Shown here: in pieces, positions 1 to 10,158 of the stretch
Position numbering within the stretch: the stretch's first letter is position 1
Layout of the letters: each line of letters opens with the position of its first letter
Source: G963422705 sp963422705
GTDB taxonomy: Bacteria; Poribacteria; WGA-4E; WGA-3G
Length of the DNA stretch: 64,000 nucleotides
Direction of reading: 5' to 3'
NCBI GenBank assembly: GCA_963422705.1
Contig: OY730443.1
Coordinates: 3,224,001-3,288,000, forward strand
The notes under the pieces: model-generated
Seen by the model: the letters and a program-made list of their open reading frames with translations, nothing else
What the model was told of the DNA's origin: nothing
Databases searched by the model: none
Program-made: the position numbers and the translations under genes

Positions 1-119
1 CGACGGCTCTGGCTGCACTGCGCGACGGGTGTCTTAAAGTTCGACGAACGGGATTTGGCCAGTACCTCATTTATTCTCCGGTAGTAAATCAGTCATGTTT
101 AAAATCGACTACCCTCTCT
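1..119. other. Window edge upstream of miaA
   Basis: Two frames are open here on the plus strand. One ends at a TAG at 82-84 and could be the last 27 codons of an upstream gene. The other runs without a stop into the miaA frame. Neither fragment is long enough to assign. I saw no clear terminator, and no strong Shine-Dalgarno sequence before the miaA ATG at 120. Confidence 0.2.
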
Positions 120-1052
120 ATGAAACCGAAACTCATCTGCCTCCTTGGCCCAACAGCCGTCGGAAAAACGGAAATAGCCATTGAATTGGCTAATCACCTC
201 AATGCCGAGATTGTGTCTGTCGATTCTCGGCAAATCTATCGGCACCTAGACATCGGCACAGCGAAACCGACACACGAGCAACAGAACGCAGTCCCACACC
301 ACCTCATCGATTGTGTCGATATCGCGGAGCCGTTTTCCGCCGCTGACTATCAGAGGTTGGCTGATACAGCAATTGTGGATATTCAAAAGAGAGGTAAGAT
401 ATCTCTGCTGGTGGGCGGTGCGGGACTCTATTTTCGTGCGATTGTGGATGGGTTGTTTCAAGGACCGGGGGCAGATACCGCAATTCGGGAACGACTTCAA
501 CGCGAAGCGGCGCATGCCGGGCCCGAATTGCTCCATAACCGGCTCTGCAGTTGTGACGCGGATGCTGCAGCACGTATTCACCCGAACAACGTAGTGCGAG
601 TCATCCGGGCTCTAGAAATCTACGAACTCACCGGTACTCCGATTTCCCAACTGCAGCAACAGTGGAATCATCAGCAAATTGACAAACCGCCGCGATACCC
701 GTTTACTGCTTTTTGCCTCAGCATGTCACGAGCTTACCTCTACCAGCGCATTGAACAGCGCGTTGATTTGATGATGACGAACGGACTCATCGAAGAAGTT
801 AAGGGGGTACTGACGCGCGGATATCCGAGGGATTCTATCGCGCTGCAGAGTTTCGGATACAGAGAACTGATTGCCTATCTTGAACAGGAATGCCCGTTAA
901 ACGAAGCGATTGTAAAGGTGAAGCAGAACACTCGACGCTTTGCGAAACGCCAATTGACATGGTTCCGCAAAGATTCGCGCCTCGAATGGGTAGAGCGTGG
1001 AACGATTACAGAGGTTGTCGCTCACCTATTAGCGCGGGCTGAGCATATCTAA
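120..1052 (+). CDS. miaA: tRNA dimethylallyltransferase
   Basis: This 310-residue protein is the MiaA prenyltransferase, which moves a dimethylallyl group from DMAPP onto N6 of A37 in tRNAs reading UNN codons. The P-loop GPTAVGKT is at residues 10-17. It is followed by the family block VDSRQIY (catalytic Asp35) and DIGTAKPT (44-51). Further on are HHLID and GGAGLYFRAIVDGL, matching the family's GGTGLY segment. Length is normal for bacterial MiaA (about 300-315). The C-terminal stretch KQNTRRFAKRQLTWFR is also typical. The gene faces the restriction-modification gene tail to tail, about 100 bp apart. The frame stays open upstream of 120, so an earlier start cannot be excluded, but the MKPKLICLLGPT start fits the family. 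Confidence 0.96.
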   Translation: MKPKLICLLGPTAVGKTEIAIELANHLNAEIVSVDSRQIYRHLDIGTAKPTHEQQNAVPHHLIDCVDIAEPFSAADYQRLADTAIVDIQKRGKISLLVGGAGLYFRAIVDGLFQGPGADTAIRERLQREAAHAGPELLHNRLCSCDADAAARIHPNNVVRVIRALEIYELTGTPISQLQQQWNHQQIDKPPRYPFTAFCLSMSRAYLYQRIEQRVDLMMTNGLIEEVKGVLTRGYPRDSIALQSFGYRELIAYLEQECPLNEAIVKVKQNTRRFAKRQLTWFRKDSRLEWVERGTITEVVAHLLARAEHI

Positions 1053-1153
1053 TTCTCCATTCATCTGATGCGGTACATACAACTTCATGAGGAGATTCAG
1101 CGCATCACACGCACCGCAGGAAACCGCGCTAAGCGAACAGCGTGTTTCTTTGT

Positions 1154-2923
1154 TCACGCTTCCGTCAACTCAGACGGTAACCCCTCAATAATTTCAGTCG
1201 ACGCAACGCTCACATAAACCAGGCGTTTTATCACGGTAATAAGTTCATCCGGTTCTGCAAACCACTCATTTGCGTCATTGATGATGCCACTCTCCTTGTC
1301 CCGCGTCACCTTGTACCTATCAATTAACCACTCCAGGGGCGTCCGTCCGTTAACCACATACCGATGCGCCTCCGAAGGGATACCCGATACGCGCGTCTCC
1401 TCATTGATGATAAGCGTCTCTTTGCTCACCTTATCCGAAAAACGCATCGACTTCGAACTCAACTGAAAATTCCCCGTCGGGGCATCCACGGAAAGGGGGT
1501 ACGCCTCACACGTCTCATAATTCAGGTGTAGGCGCGCTAGCGCCGCACCCGCATCCGAAAACGCGCTGAAATCAGGCGCAAACGGAATGCGCGGCAACAT
1601 CTTGGTGACATCATTCGCGAACTTTTCACGATACACCGACGAATGCAATACGCCGTAAACATAATCGAAAATCGCATCCTTCGTGATGCCGTCATCCCGG
1701 TAATGCGCACGGAACGCCGCCAGCGCCGTATCCGATATGTTGTCAAGACGCCGGCCACTGATTGGGTATTCCCACCGCGGAAAGCATTGGCACCCATTGT
1801 TTAAACCGCATTCCGGCATCGTATCCGTGATAAGCGCGGAAAACGGCTTTTTGGAACCGATACCCGGCACACATATCACCCGGTTTTCACTCGACAAGGG
1901 AGGAAACATCCTGTCCATCCAGTGTTTACTCTGTGCGAGCGTATAATCCGCGTAATAATTCGTGGGCACAAACGGGCGATAGCTCACCTTTCGAAGGTAT
2001 TCTGCTTTAAAGTCAACCCTTTTCTTTTGTTCGAGTCTCTTTTTCAGCGCTGCTCCCCACTTAATATTCTGTCTTGCGTTGTGCCGGTGTACCACCTCAT
2101 CCACAGTGAGTTCAGGATTTGCCTCAAGTTCAGCAATTGCTGCGCGGTACTCTTTCGTCATGCGGCGGGCGTTGTCGAGGCATGCGTGTCGTGAGAAGTT
2201 GTGGAGGTAGGCGTCCCTACCCGTTGCATACCCGCGTGAATATAACTTAAATATCGCATCGTCCGCCTTGCCCACCTTTGTCTCCTTGGTGCCCATCGGG
2301 TAAAACCGTGCAAACGCATCGCTCCGCTGGTTAACCCAATCGTGATGAGCATTCGGCGTAATTGTCTGCCAATCGCGAACCCCTTTGATGGAGCCAGCAT
2401 CCCGCAACGCCGTTAGCTTCTCCTCGCGCGTGAGGTAATCCCCGATATCGCGGTATCGGATTTCACACCTTTTCGTCGTTTTCAGTGCGCTAAACTTCTG
2501 CTGTTTTTGGCAATCCGTTGATAATCTCGTCGGAGATGCTTTCGTCGTGCTTAGTCGGTTAAGCTTCTGCTGTTTTTGGCAATCCGTTGATAATCTCGTC
2601 GGAGATGCTTTCGTCGTGCTTAGTCGGTTAAGCTTCTGCTGTTTTTGGCAATCCGTTGATAATCTCGTCGGAGATGCTTTCGTCGTGCTTAGTCGGTTAA
2701 GCTTCTGCTGTTTTTGGCAATCCGTTGATAATCTCGTCGGAGATTTCTCATGTTTTTGTCGTGCTAAGCGATGGGGGTTTTTTACCAAGATGGTGATGGC
2801 AACCGGGGCGCGGGAACCGCTGCCGAAAGCATTTCCACCTTCCGCACGTCGCCGTTCTCCAGAGGTCTCGCATCCCCTCGAAGGTGTAGCACGTAGATAG
2901 AACTGAATTCGGAGGCGAGACAT
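1154..2923 (-). pseudogene. Type ISP restriction-modification enzyme, C-terminal part (frameshifted)
   Basis: This is the target-recognition (Type ISP C-terminal) part of a LlaGI/LlaBIII-like single-chain restriction-modification enzyme, continuing the gene at 2782-6210 in another frame. Real homology appears to begin near TSGERRRAEGG and GSGSRAPVAITILVKNP. It then continues after the repeat as YRDIGDYLTREEK, DWQTITPNAHHDW and FARFYPMGTKE. The residues before TSGERR are frame noise, so the annotated start is not a true start. The two frames would be joined by one extra T on the plus strand between 2865 and 2866 (A in the coding strand), giving GDAR-TSGE. An in-frame array of 23-residue repeats sits between ILVKNP and YRDIGDY. 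No start codon or Shine-Dalgarno of its own is evident, so this half is probably not made unless the frameshift is a sequencing error. Confidence 0.8.
2495..2744. repeat. 69-bp tandem repeat inside the ISP gene, 4 cores
   Basis: Four identical 43-bp cores begin at 2495, 2564, 2633 and 2702, separated by three identical 26-bp linkers. The period is exactly 69 bp, or 23 codons. Read on the minus strand they encode SPTRLSTDCQKQQK plus LNRLSTTKA per unit. Degenerate linker-like sequence flanks both ends. The array replaces a short loop between two conserved blocks and keeps the frame. The perfect identity suggests recent expansion. Confidence 0.95.
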
Positions 2924-5900
2924 GCCCGGAGCCCCGCATCGGCGTTCCCATCAACCCACGAACCGTTGGTAACGAAGGCGATAACCCCCTCTTCGCCAAT
3001 TCTGTCGCTTGCCCACCGGAGTGCCAGTTTGTAGGTATCGTAGAGACTATTCTTATTGGTTACTGTCGATGCCGCGGCATAGGTGTCCCGGATGCGTTTT
3101 TCAAGCGCCGGATAGTGCACGTTAGGGTTGTCATTGGCAGCACTCTTCTGCCCCACGGACCACGGTGGGTTACCGACGATGACACGGATACGCCGTTCCT
3201 GTTGATTCTCGGTGCGTTCGTTGTTATCCATCAGCCAGAGCAGGGGTTCTGTCTCTCTGTCCGGAATTGGTGTTGTGTTGAGCGTGAAAGTATCGGTGAG
3301 GGCGATGCCGTTGAACGGTTGTTTCTCAAGTCCCGTCTGCGCACCCATGGACGCAGCCCCTTCAGGGCGCCGGCTGCGGAAGGCTTCGGCGATATTGATG
3401 GCGGCGATGTAATAAGCGAGGAGTACGATTTCGTTGGCGTGTAGTTCCTCCCGATATTTCCGTTCCACGTCCGCGGGCGCGATGAGTTCAGATTGCAGCA
3501 GGCGCGCCAGAAAGGTGCCAACGCCGGCGAACGGTTCTAGGACATGAACACCTTCATCGGAGAGGCTTCGTCCGAATTCATCGGTGAGCACGTCGTCGGC
3601 GCTTTTCAAAATGAAGTCGACGATGTCCACCGGCGTGTAGACGATACCGAGTCGTTCCGCCTCTTGTTTCAGCGCCGTGGCGAAAAATTTCTCGTAGAGT
3701 TCCAACAGCACGCGCTGTTTCCCCGCGCTGTTATCGATGCCGCGGGCGCGCATGCGGACGCTGTCGTAAAAGCCTTCCAAGTCCCGCGTCTCATCTAAGA
3801 GTCCGAATTCGGCGAAATCGGCCCGGAGCGTGTCCAGCGCTATCGCCACCGGGTTGCTAGAGGCGAATACGTCATTCTCAAAGAGTGCGTCGAAAACGGG
3901 ATTTGTGATGATATGCTGTGCCATCATATCGATGGCGTCGCCGCGAGTGATAGCGTCGTTTATCGCGCTTTTGAGTTCGGCATGGAATGCGTCAAACCAT
4001 TCTTGCAGCGCCGTGTTTGCTGGATGTCGCAGTAATCCCTCAATGCGTGCGACGACGCGCAAGAAAATATCGGCGACGTCCTTCGCCCAGCTCTCCCAAT
4101 ATTTCCTATCGCCGCACTGTTCCACGATTTGCGCGAAGATAGCGTCCGCGGGGATATCCAGCGGCAACGTCAGCTGTGAGGAAAACGCCGCATCGCCGTT
4201 AAACTCGCCCTTAAATTCGCCCTCAAAGATGATGCGCTGGGTGGGCGTCGTGTTGATATCGATGCTGTTGATTTCCGCGTTGAGTCTATCGTCGTGTGAA
4301 CGGAGCGCGCGGAGCACATTCCACACAGATTTGAAGCGTTCGGTGTCATTGAGGATTTTGCCCGGTTCGGCGCCCTCCGGTATCGCGACAGGCAGGATAA
4401 TGTACCCATAAGTCTTCCCCGGCGATTTGCGCATCACGCGTCCTACCGCCTGCACGATATCGACGTATGAGTTCCGCGGCGTCATGAAAAGCACCGCGTC
4501 GAGGGCAGGGACGTCGATACCTTCGGAGAGACACCGGGCGTTGGAGAGGATGCGGCAGACGTCATCGCCACCACCTTTCAACCATTCAATCCGTTTTTTT
4601 CGTAAGAGCGCATTATCTTTCCCGTCAACGTGTTCGGTTTGGCACTCAAACCGCGCTATGCTTTGCGTGTCGGACAGCTGCTGTCGTGCGGTGTCGATAA
4701 CACCGTTCCAATGTTTGACAAGGCTTTTCGACGCGGCGATGGTATTGGAGAAAGCGATGGCACGCGTCAACGGCTGCCTATCGGTATCCGCTTTTCTTTC
4801 AGGGTTTTGGAGCGCCCGCCAGCACCCCACAATTTTTGTCGCGTCGTTAATGTTAATCTCCCCGCCACCCGCGGCGATGTATTTCTGCAGTACGGGGCCC
4901 ACCCCTTGCTCCGACATCGCGAGCACAACTACCTTGTAGTCAGAGAGTAAGTCCTGCTCAACCGCGCGCGAGAAGGGCAGCCGGTGAAATTCTGCCCCGT
5001 AGGTAGCCGCATCGTCCATCGAATAAACGTCTCTCTCATGTCGCGCGGCCTTCGCTTTGGCCCCGGCGGTATAGAGGCGGGATGTCGCCGTCATGTAGAG
5101 GCGTCTCTTCGCGTGAATGCGCGCCGCATCGTGGATGAGCACGAACGGCGAGGTGGTATCGTCCGGGGCTTCGACACCCGTGGTGCGGTGCGCTTCATCA
5201 CAAAGCACGATATCAAACGGCGGCGCCCCCTCTTTTTGCGCGGTTTCCACAATCGGCAGCGACTGATACGTGCAGAAAACCACCCGCATATTATCGGCAT
5301 CCGGTTTCTGTAGTGCCGCGGAGATGTCGCCCACAGCTGTCGTCACAGGGAGTTCGAGTTCGAGGAGGGATGCATCTTCAGCGGTTTTGCCCGCCTTTGT
5401 ATCAGAGCAGATACCGATGTATCGGTGCGGTATCGCCTGCTGCTCCGCCCATTCGCGCATCGCTTGCGAAAAGAGCCCAATAGACGGCACAAGATAGAGC
5501 ACGCGCCCGCCGACACCGGCGAGATGTTCGGCGATGCGGAGTGCCGTGAAGGTTTTCCCCGTGCCGCACGCCATCAGCAGTTTACCACGCGCAGCGGTTT
5601 TGAACCCGTGAACCACATCGTCAAACGCCTCCCGCTGATGCGTCCGGAGGCGGAACGTCTCGTGTCGATACGCGAGCTGTTCAGGCGCTTGCCGACTGAG
5701 TTCCGGCCAGGTTACCGGGCGGCTGGCGAGTTCCGCGGCGCTGATGCGTTGGCATGCCGGGCGCAGCCCATCCAGTGTTTTACGCACATTCGCGCTCCAG
5801 GTATCGCTCGTATCCACGAAGATACGCGCGGTAAAAGGCTCCCGCGCCGACGCGGCGATAAAGGTGTCGACAACAGCCTTCGTGATACGCGTATTTTCCG

Positions 5901-6210
5901 CATAACATTTGCATTGGATGGCGCAGTAGCCACCGGCGCGCTCTTCGGCGACAATATCGATACCGGTATCAACCGCGTCAAACTCCGGACGGCGTTCCGC
6001 CCATTCCCCCCACAGATAGACAGCGGCGAAGCGTTTTTTGTAGAAAGCGTCTTCGCGAAGATAGCTTTGTATCAACCGCTCAAACAGTCTCCCCTTTTCG
6101 TATTCGCTATCCGCATGCTCACGAATGTAAGTGAGCGCCCTGTCGAACCCGTTATCCGTTTCCGCCGTTTCGGTTCCCAATTCGAGATAAGCTTGTGTCA
6201 CTTCTGACAT
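2782..6210 (-). CDS. Type ISP restriction-modification enzyme, nuclease-helicase-methylase part (frameshifted)
   Basis: About 1,142 residues that should form the first two thirds of a single-polypeptide, ATP-dependent Type ISP enzyme. (1) Mrr-like PD-(D/E)xK nuclease: GIDIV (Asp near 85) and AIQCKCY (Gln-Cys-Lys near 99-101). (2) SF2 helicase/translocase: Walker A ACGTGKT near 210, DEAH in CDEAHRTTG near 340, and C-terminal motifs SEGIDVPALD and QAVGRVMRK. (3) N6-adenine methylase: SAM motif LEPFAGVGTF and catalytic NPPW in VGNPPWSVG. The correct frame is lost at about 2865, after LRGDAR, and the last ~28 residues are out-of-frame sequence. The longest frame begins at a TTG (6222), but ATG 6210 is preferred because a GGA-type Shine-Dalgarno lies about 9 nt upstream. 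Expected role: methylation of one strand of a target site and cleavage of unmodified foreign DNA. With the frameshift, target recognition is probably lost. Confidence 0.85.
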   Translation of the reverse strand: MSEVTQAYLELGTETAETDNGFDRALTYIREHADSEYEKGRLFERLIQSYLREDAFYKKRFAAVYLWGEWAERRPEFDAVDTGIDIVAEERAGGYCAIQCKCYAENTRITKAVVDTFIAASAREPFTARIFVDTSDTWSANVRKTLDGLRPACQRISAAELASRPVTWPELSRQAPEQLAYRHETFRLRTHQREAFDDVVHGFKTAARGKLLMACGTGKTFTALRIAEHLAGVGGRVLYLVPSIGLFSQAMREWAEQQAIPHRYIGICSDTKAGKTAEDASLLELELPVTTAVGDISAALQKPDADNMRVVFCTYQSLPIVETAQKEGAPPFDIVLCDEAHRTTGVEAPDDTTSPFVLIHDAARIHAKRRLYMTATSRLYTAGAKAKAARHERDVYSMDDAATYGAEFHRLPFSRAVEQDLLSDYKVVVLAMSEQGVGPVLQKYIAAGGGEININDATKIVGCWRALQNPERKADTDRQPLTRAIAFSNTIAASKSLVKHWNGVIDTARQQLSDTQSIARFECQTEHVDGKDNALLRKKRIEWLKGGGDDVCRILSNARCLSEGIDVPALDAVLFMTPRNSYVDIVQAVGRVMRKSPGKTYGYIILPVAIPEGAEPGKILNDTERFKSVWNVLRALRSHDDRLNAEINSIDINTTPTQRIIFEGEFKGEFNGDAAFSSQLTLPLDIPADAIFAQIVEQCGDRKYWESWAKDVADIFLRVVARIEGLLRHPANTALQEWFDAFHAELKSAINDAITRGDAIDMMAQHIITNPVFDALFENDVFASSNPVAIALDTLRADFAEFGLLDETRDLEGFYDSVRMRARGIDNSAGKQRVLLELYEKFFATALKQEAERLGIVYTPVDIVDFILKSADDVLTDEFGRSLSDEGVHVLEPFAGVGTFLARLLQSELIAPADVERKYREELHANEIVLLAYYIAAINIAEAFRSRRPEGAASMGAQTGLEKQPFNGIALTDTFTLNTTPIPDRETEPLLWLMDNNERTENQQERRIRVIVGNPPWSVGQKSAANDNPNVHYPALEKRIRDTYAAASTVTNKNSLYDTYKLALRWASDRIGEEGVIAFVTNGSWVDGNADAGLRACLASEFSSIYVLHLRGDARPLENGDVRKVEMLSAAVPAPRLPSPSW

Positions 6211-6328
6211 ATCGGTTTCCAATTCAGATTTGTTTTAGTGTGTTCGTATTGTAACGTTATCATTGATTTTTCTACCCATTTTCTTACAGTTCATCGGTAG
6301 TTTTCTTGGCTATGCTGCCTATTCTATA

Positions 6329-6357
6329 ATGATAATTGTATACTCAATTTTTGTCAA
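6329..6357 (-). promoter_or_regulatory. Predicted promoter of the ISP gene
   Basis: On the minus strand TTGACA (6357-6352) is followed after exactly 17 bp by TATCAT (6334-6329). This lies about 115 bp upstream of the ATG at 6210 in an AT-rich intergenic stretch. It is a near-perfect sigma70-type match, so the broken gene may still be transcribed. Confidence 0.6.
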
Positions 6358-6475
6358 GTAAAAAAATATCGTCATGTAGTTCCTATTTCCATTTCACATG
6401 AGAAATTTACCCATTCATCTCTGTGCCCGAATTCTGTTCCGAGGGCATCGGATGACACTATCAGTGAAATATTGT

Positions 6476-6504
6476 TTGTAATTTTGTCTAAAATTTGGTA
6501 TACT
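6476..6504 (+). promoter_or_regulatory. Predicted promoter of the DUF4175-like gene
   Basis: TTGTAA (6476-6481), 17 bp and TATACT (6499-6504) lie about 100 bp upstream of the GTG start at 6607. The 6223-6606 interval holds this promoter and the divergent ISP promoter. I see no gene in it. Confidence 0.4.
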
Positions 6505-6606
6505 TTTAGCGTACGGTTATGAATTTTTTGAGCAGAATCGTGTGAAAAATAAACAGTAGAAAATAAAAGGGATTGAGTTATTTGGTGGTTCCTGTGGGAG
6601 GCAATC

Positions 6607-9600
6607 GTGAATCATAGAGAAGGGTACGCGGAATTACAGTCCAAAATTTTAGATGCGCGCCGTGTTTGGAAACGGAGTCTTTTCTGGACGGGTGCTGCCA
6701 TCGTTTTAACAGGGATATTGGCAATAGTAGTGGGTGAATCAATCGTCGATTGGCTGATGCCGCTGTCAAGCCCGGTAAGAATTGCACTGCTTGGCGTCGT
6801 CTTGGTTGCGACAGGCTATCTACTTTATAGATACCTCATTCAACCGTTGCGTGTTTCCCTCACGCTTCGTGATGTTGCTCTGAATATAGAACGGCAATAC
6901 CCGAACCTTGAAGATAGATTGGTGAGTGCTATGCAATTTGGCGCTCGCGATACCACGGATGCGATAGAAGCACACATGCTGCAACGGCTGCTTACGGATA
7001 CAACAGAACGAATAAAAGGGATAGATTTTAAAGCGACAATCGACTACAGCCGGACGCGTAAGCACGTCGGGATTGCTTTTTTGTGCTTGATGGCATGTGG
7101 TATTCTTGCCCTGCTTTTTCCGACGGAAATCCATACGAGCCTTCTACGGGTATTCGTACCTTGGGTGAAAACGCATCCAATTTTGATGACGAGGCTCGCC
7201 GTGGCGCCAGGCAATTCCCGCATATTAAGTGGAAAAAGCCTGCCAATTCAGGTTACCGTCACGGGTAAATCTGCGGAAAAGGTTGTCTTAGTTTATGAAA
7301 AAAAAGATGCTGGGGCTTCCGGAGCAAGTGGAGCGGAACAAGAGATTAACCTCGTCCGGACCCCGGAGGATAAACGCGACTTTGGTTATGAAATTTTCAA
7401 CATTACCGCAGATATGGAATACTATGTTAAAGCCAATGAGGCAATATCGGAACGTTACACCGTTGAAGTCTTTGAAATGCCGAGAGTTAGCGACGTTTCT
7501 GTCGCTTATACTTATCCAGCCTATACTGAGCTCACCCCTGTTGTGCAACAAGGGCTCGGTGATATCCGAGCAGTGGTAGGTACGCAAGCTGAAATTAAAC
7601 TGATAACGAATAAAGCCATCCAAGCTGCAACATTCGTAGTTCACGACACGACACTTACGGAAGAGAAAGAGCTATCTGCACCGGCACCGAAAACAATCGA
7701 AATGAATATCTTTGACGGTAAGACGCTTACCACAACGTTGGATATTCAGGCGGATGGACGTTATGAGGTAAAACTGCTCTGTATTGATGGTTTTAATAAT
7801 GAAATTCCGATTGCATATAGGATTAAAGCGATTCCGGATAATGCCCCGGAAGTTGTCATCAAAGCGCCTGGACGTGATGTGAAAGTGACAAAACTTGAAG
7901 AAGTGCGCGTCGTTGCCGAAGCAAAAGATGACTATGGGGTTGCGCAGTTATCCTTGATGTATAGCGTCGGCTCTGGGCAGTTGCAGGAATTGCGGATGGA
8001 AACCGCGGATATCGCAGAAAAGAATCTCCGAAAAGGTACTTATACCTTTTACCTTGAAGAGTTTGATGTGGAACCGGGCGAAGTCATATCATACTATGCC
8101 CAAGCTACTGATAATAACACGCTCACAGGCCCGGGGAAAGCCAGCAGCGATATCTATTTCATTGAGGTACGCCCGTTTAATGAACGGTTTCAAGAAGCAG
8201 AAGGAGAGCCCAGCCCACCTGAACCGAACCCATTTCGAGAAATACTTGCATCCCAGAAACAGATTATTCGTGAAACGTGGCGGCATATCAACGCGCAATC
8301 TTCGGATACTTCAGAAGAATATAGATTTGCTGTTAAGAAAACCGGTGAAAAGCAATCGGAACTGAAGGGAAAAACACAGCGATTAGTAGATGAAATTAGC
8401 ATGGCGATGCAGACAGCCGCGGTGGCACCTGAAATTTTGATGAACTTAGAAGAAGCTGTTGGAAAGATGGGTGAAGCAAGCGATAGCCTTGATGCCATCC
8501 AGCCAGACGCGGCAATGCCACCGGAACAAGATGCACTTGAATTGTTACTCAAAGTGAGCCTTGAAATGCCTAAGGTTTTGACCCGGATGCGTAATAACAA
8601 CCCGCAACTCGCAGAAAATCTTGAGCTCGAATTAGAGGAATTGCAAAGCGAAATTGAGCAAGGGCAAGATGAACTCGAACAGGAAATGCAAGAGAAGACA
8701 CAAGCAATGTTAGAGCAGGCAAGCCAGATGTTGGAAGAACAGCAACAGTTGAATCAACAGAACCAACAGTTGGGACGTGAAAATGAACCTTCACCTAGCG
8801 AAATGCAACAGAATCGCGAGCAACAAGGAGAACTCTCTCAACAAGCTGGTAATATGGCACATCAGCTGAATCAGATGCAACAGAATAGCCACGGTAGTGG
8901 GGGAACGCGTGCCGACAGATATGGGCAAGCCCAGCAGGCGATGCAACAGGCGCAACAACAGATGCGACAAGCAGCAGAAGGGATGCAACAGCAGCAACCG
9001 CAGTTGAGTGCCGCTAAAGGGGAACAAGCCGCTGCACAGCTTGAGGAGGCGATTGAACAGTTGGAGAACGTCTCCGCAGAATTCACTGAGGATACACTGG
9101 AAATAGCAACGCAAGAAATGCAGCAGTTGATGGCAGAGCAAGACGACGTTCAGCAGCAGACACAGCAACTCCGAAATCAATCTGAGCATTCTGAGATGCA
9201 AGTGGAAGATTTTCAGCAAGCATCCGAATTGGCAAATCAACAGCGCGGACTTCAGCGAGAACTAGAATCTCTTCAAAGCACACTTCAAACCTTGCAGGAA
9301 CAGCTCAGTGAGACGCATCCTGACGCGGCGAGAAACGTTGCAGATGCAACCCGAAGATTCTTAGAGGAAAGCACCGCGCAAGATATGGAAACGGCACAAC
9401 GCGCCTTGCAATGGCGAAGCTTTAGCGCCGCTGACCGGAATCAGCAGGAAGTCTTAAAAGCCCTTCAACAAGGACAAGATGACTTGCAACAGGCCCGGGC
9501 GAATATGGCAACAACGGAAGAAGAACAGTTGGAAACCGCGCTCGCACAACTTCAACGCTTAGAAGAACAGATGCAGGATATCCAACGAGAACTCCAAGCC

Positions 9601-10020
9601 ATGGAAGGGCAAGAGCAGACGCCTGAGCAACAGAACCGGACGCAGCAGCTTATGGAACAACATCAGCAGATGCAGGAACGAATGGAACAGGCGCAGCAGG
9701 CGATGCAGAATGGACAGGACGGACAACAGCCCGGAGAAAACGAAAATCAGCTGGCACGTGCAGGGAGAGAATCCAATCGTGAAATTCAGAAATTATGGCT
9801 GGAGCTGTTGAACAGTATGGATTATCGTTCTAGTAACCGTTCTCAGCCTCTTCCGCGCTACGAGCTCGCCATCCGTTCCCTCGAAAAATTGGAAGCTGCT
9901 CTTGAAGACAGACTTAACACACTTCAGGAGAAAAAGCGACTCGCCCAAGTGGGAAAAGAGGACGTTCCGCCTGAATACCGCCGGCTCGTTGATAATTATT
10001 ACGAATCTTTATCACAGTAG
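6607..10020 (+). CDS. Large DUF4175-like membrane protein with Gln-rich coiled coil
   Basis: 1,137 residues starting at a GTG with a GGGAGG Shine-Dalgarno just upstream. Two hydrophobic segments lie near residues 24-46 and 57-77, and a third near 150-165. They are followed by a long periplasmic-looking beta-rich region (about 170-530) with Ig-like strand patterns. From about 550 to 1080 the chain is extremely rich in Gln and Glu (runs such as QQAMQQAQQQMRQAAEG) and should form long coiled coils. The conserved end reads SREIQKLWLELLNSMDYR-like residues and YRRLVDNYYESLS. The N-terminal pattern (DVALNIERQYPNLEDRLVSAMQF) and the C-terminal YRxLVxxYYxxLS resemble DUF4175-type proteins found near MoxR/VWA gene sets, but no such neighbour is visible. 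The function is unknown; an envelope scaffold role is inference. It is followed by the ppk2 remnant. Confidence 0.75.
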   Translation: MNHREGYAELQSKILDARRVWKRSLFWTGAAIVLTGILAIVVGESIVDWLMPLSSPVRIALLGVVLVATGYLLYRYLIQPLRVSLTLRDVALNIERQYPNLEDRLVSAMQFGARDTTDAIEAHMLQRLLTDTTERIKGIDFKATIDYSRTRKHVGIAFLCLMACGILALLFPTEIHTSLLRVFVPWVKTHPILMTRLAVAPGNSRILSGKSLPIQVTVTGKSAEKVVLVYEKKDAGASGASGAEQEINLVRTPEDKRDFGYEIFNITADMEYYVKANEAISERYTVEVFEMPRVSDVSVAYTYPAYTELTPVVQQGLGDIRAVVGTQAEIKLITNKAIQAATFVVHDTTLTEEKELSAPAPKTIEMNIFDGKTLTTTLDIQADGRYEVKLLCIDGFNNEIPIAYRIKAIPDNAPEVVIKAPGRDVKVTKLEEVRVVAEAKDDYGVAQLSLMYSVGSGQLQELRMETADIAEKNLRKGTYTFYLEEFDVEPGEVISYYAQATDNNTLTGPGKASSDIYFIEVRPFNERFQEAEGEPSPPEPNPFREILASQKQIIRETWRHINAQSSDTSEEYRFAVKKTGEKQSELKGKTQRLVDEISMAMQTAAVAPEILMNLEEAVGKMGEASDSLDAIQPDAAMPPEQDALELLLKVSLEMPKVLTRMRNNNPQLAENLELELEELQSEIEQGQDELEQEMQEKTQAMLEQASQMLEEQQQLNQQNQQLGRENEPSPSEMQQNREQQGELSQQAGNMAHQLNQMQQNSHGSGGTRADRYGQAQQAMQQAQQQMRQAAEGMQQQQPQLSAAKGEQAAAQLEEAIEQLENVSAEFTEDTLEIATQEMQQLMAEQDDVQQQTQQLRNQSEHSEMQVEDFQQASELANQQRGLQRELESLQSTLQTLQEQLSETHPDAARNVADATRRFLEESTAQDMETAQRALQWRSFSAADRNQQEVLKALQQGQDDLQQARANMATTEEEQLETALAQLQRLEEQMQDIQRELQAMEGQEQTPEQQNRTQQLMEQHQQMQERMEQAQQAMQNGQDGQQPGENENQLARAGRESNREIQKLWLELLNSMDYRSSNRSQPLPRYELAIRSLEKLEAALEDRLNTLQEKKRLAQVGKEDVPPEYRRLVDNYYESLSQ

Positions 10021-10158
10021 GACGCCAGGCGAATAGATGAACGGCACGTGGCGTTCAATGAGCAGGTTTTCGTGCATCGCTGAGAGGTGATGCTCATCTC
10101 TGCACTGAGGACGTAAGAGACTATCCAATGAACCTGAAGATATTTACGGAGGAACTTT

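Noticed and set aside
2495..2744. 69-bp array as a CRISPR
   Set aside because: The units are fully identical with no unique spacers, and they are in frame within a gene.
1537..6207. Many long plus-strand frames opposite the ISP gene
   Set aside because: They are antisense shadows of a GC-rich coding region; the protein-family motifs are all on the minus strand.
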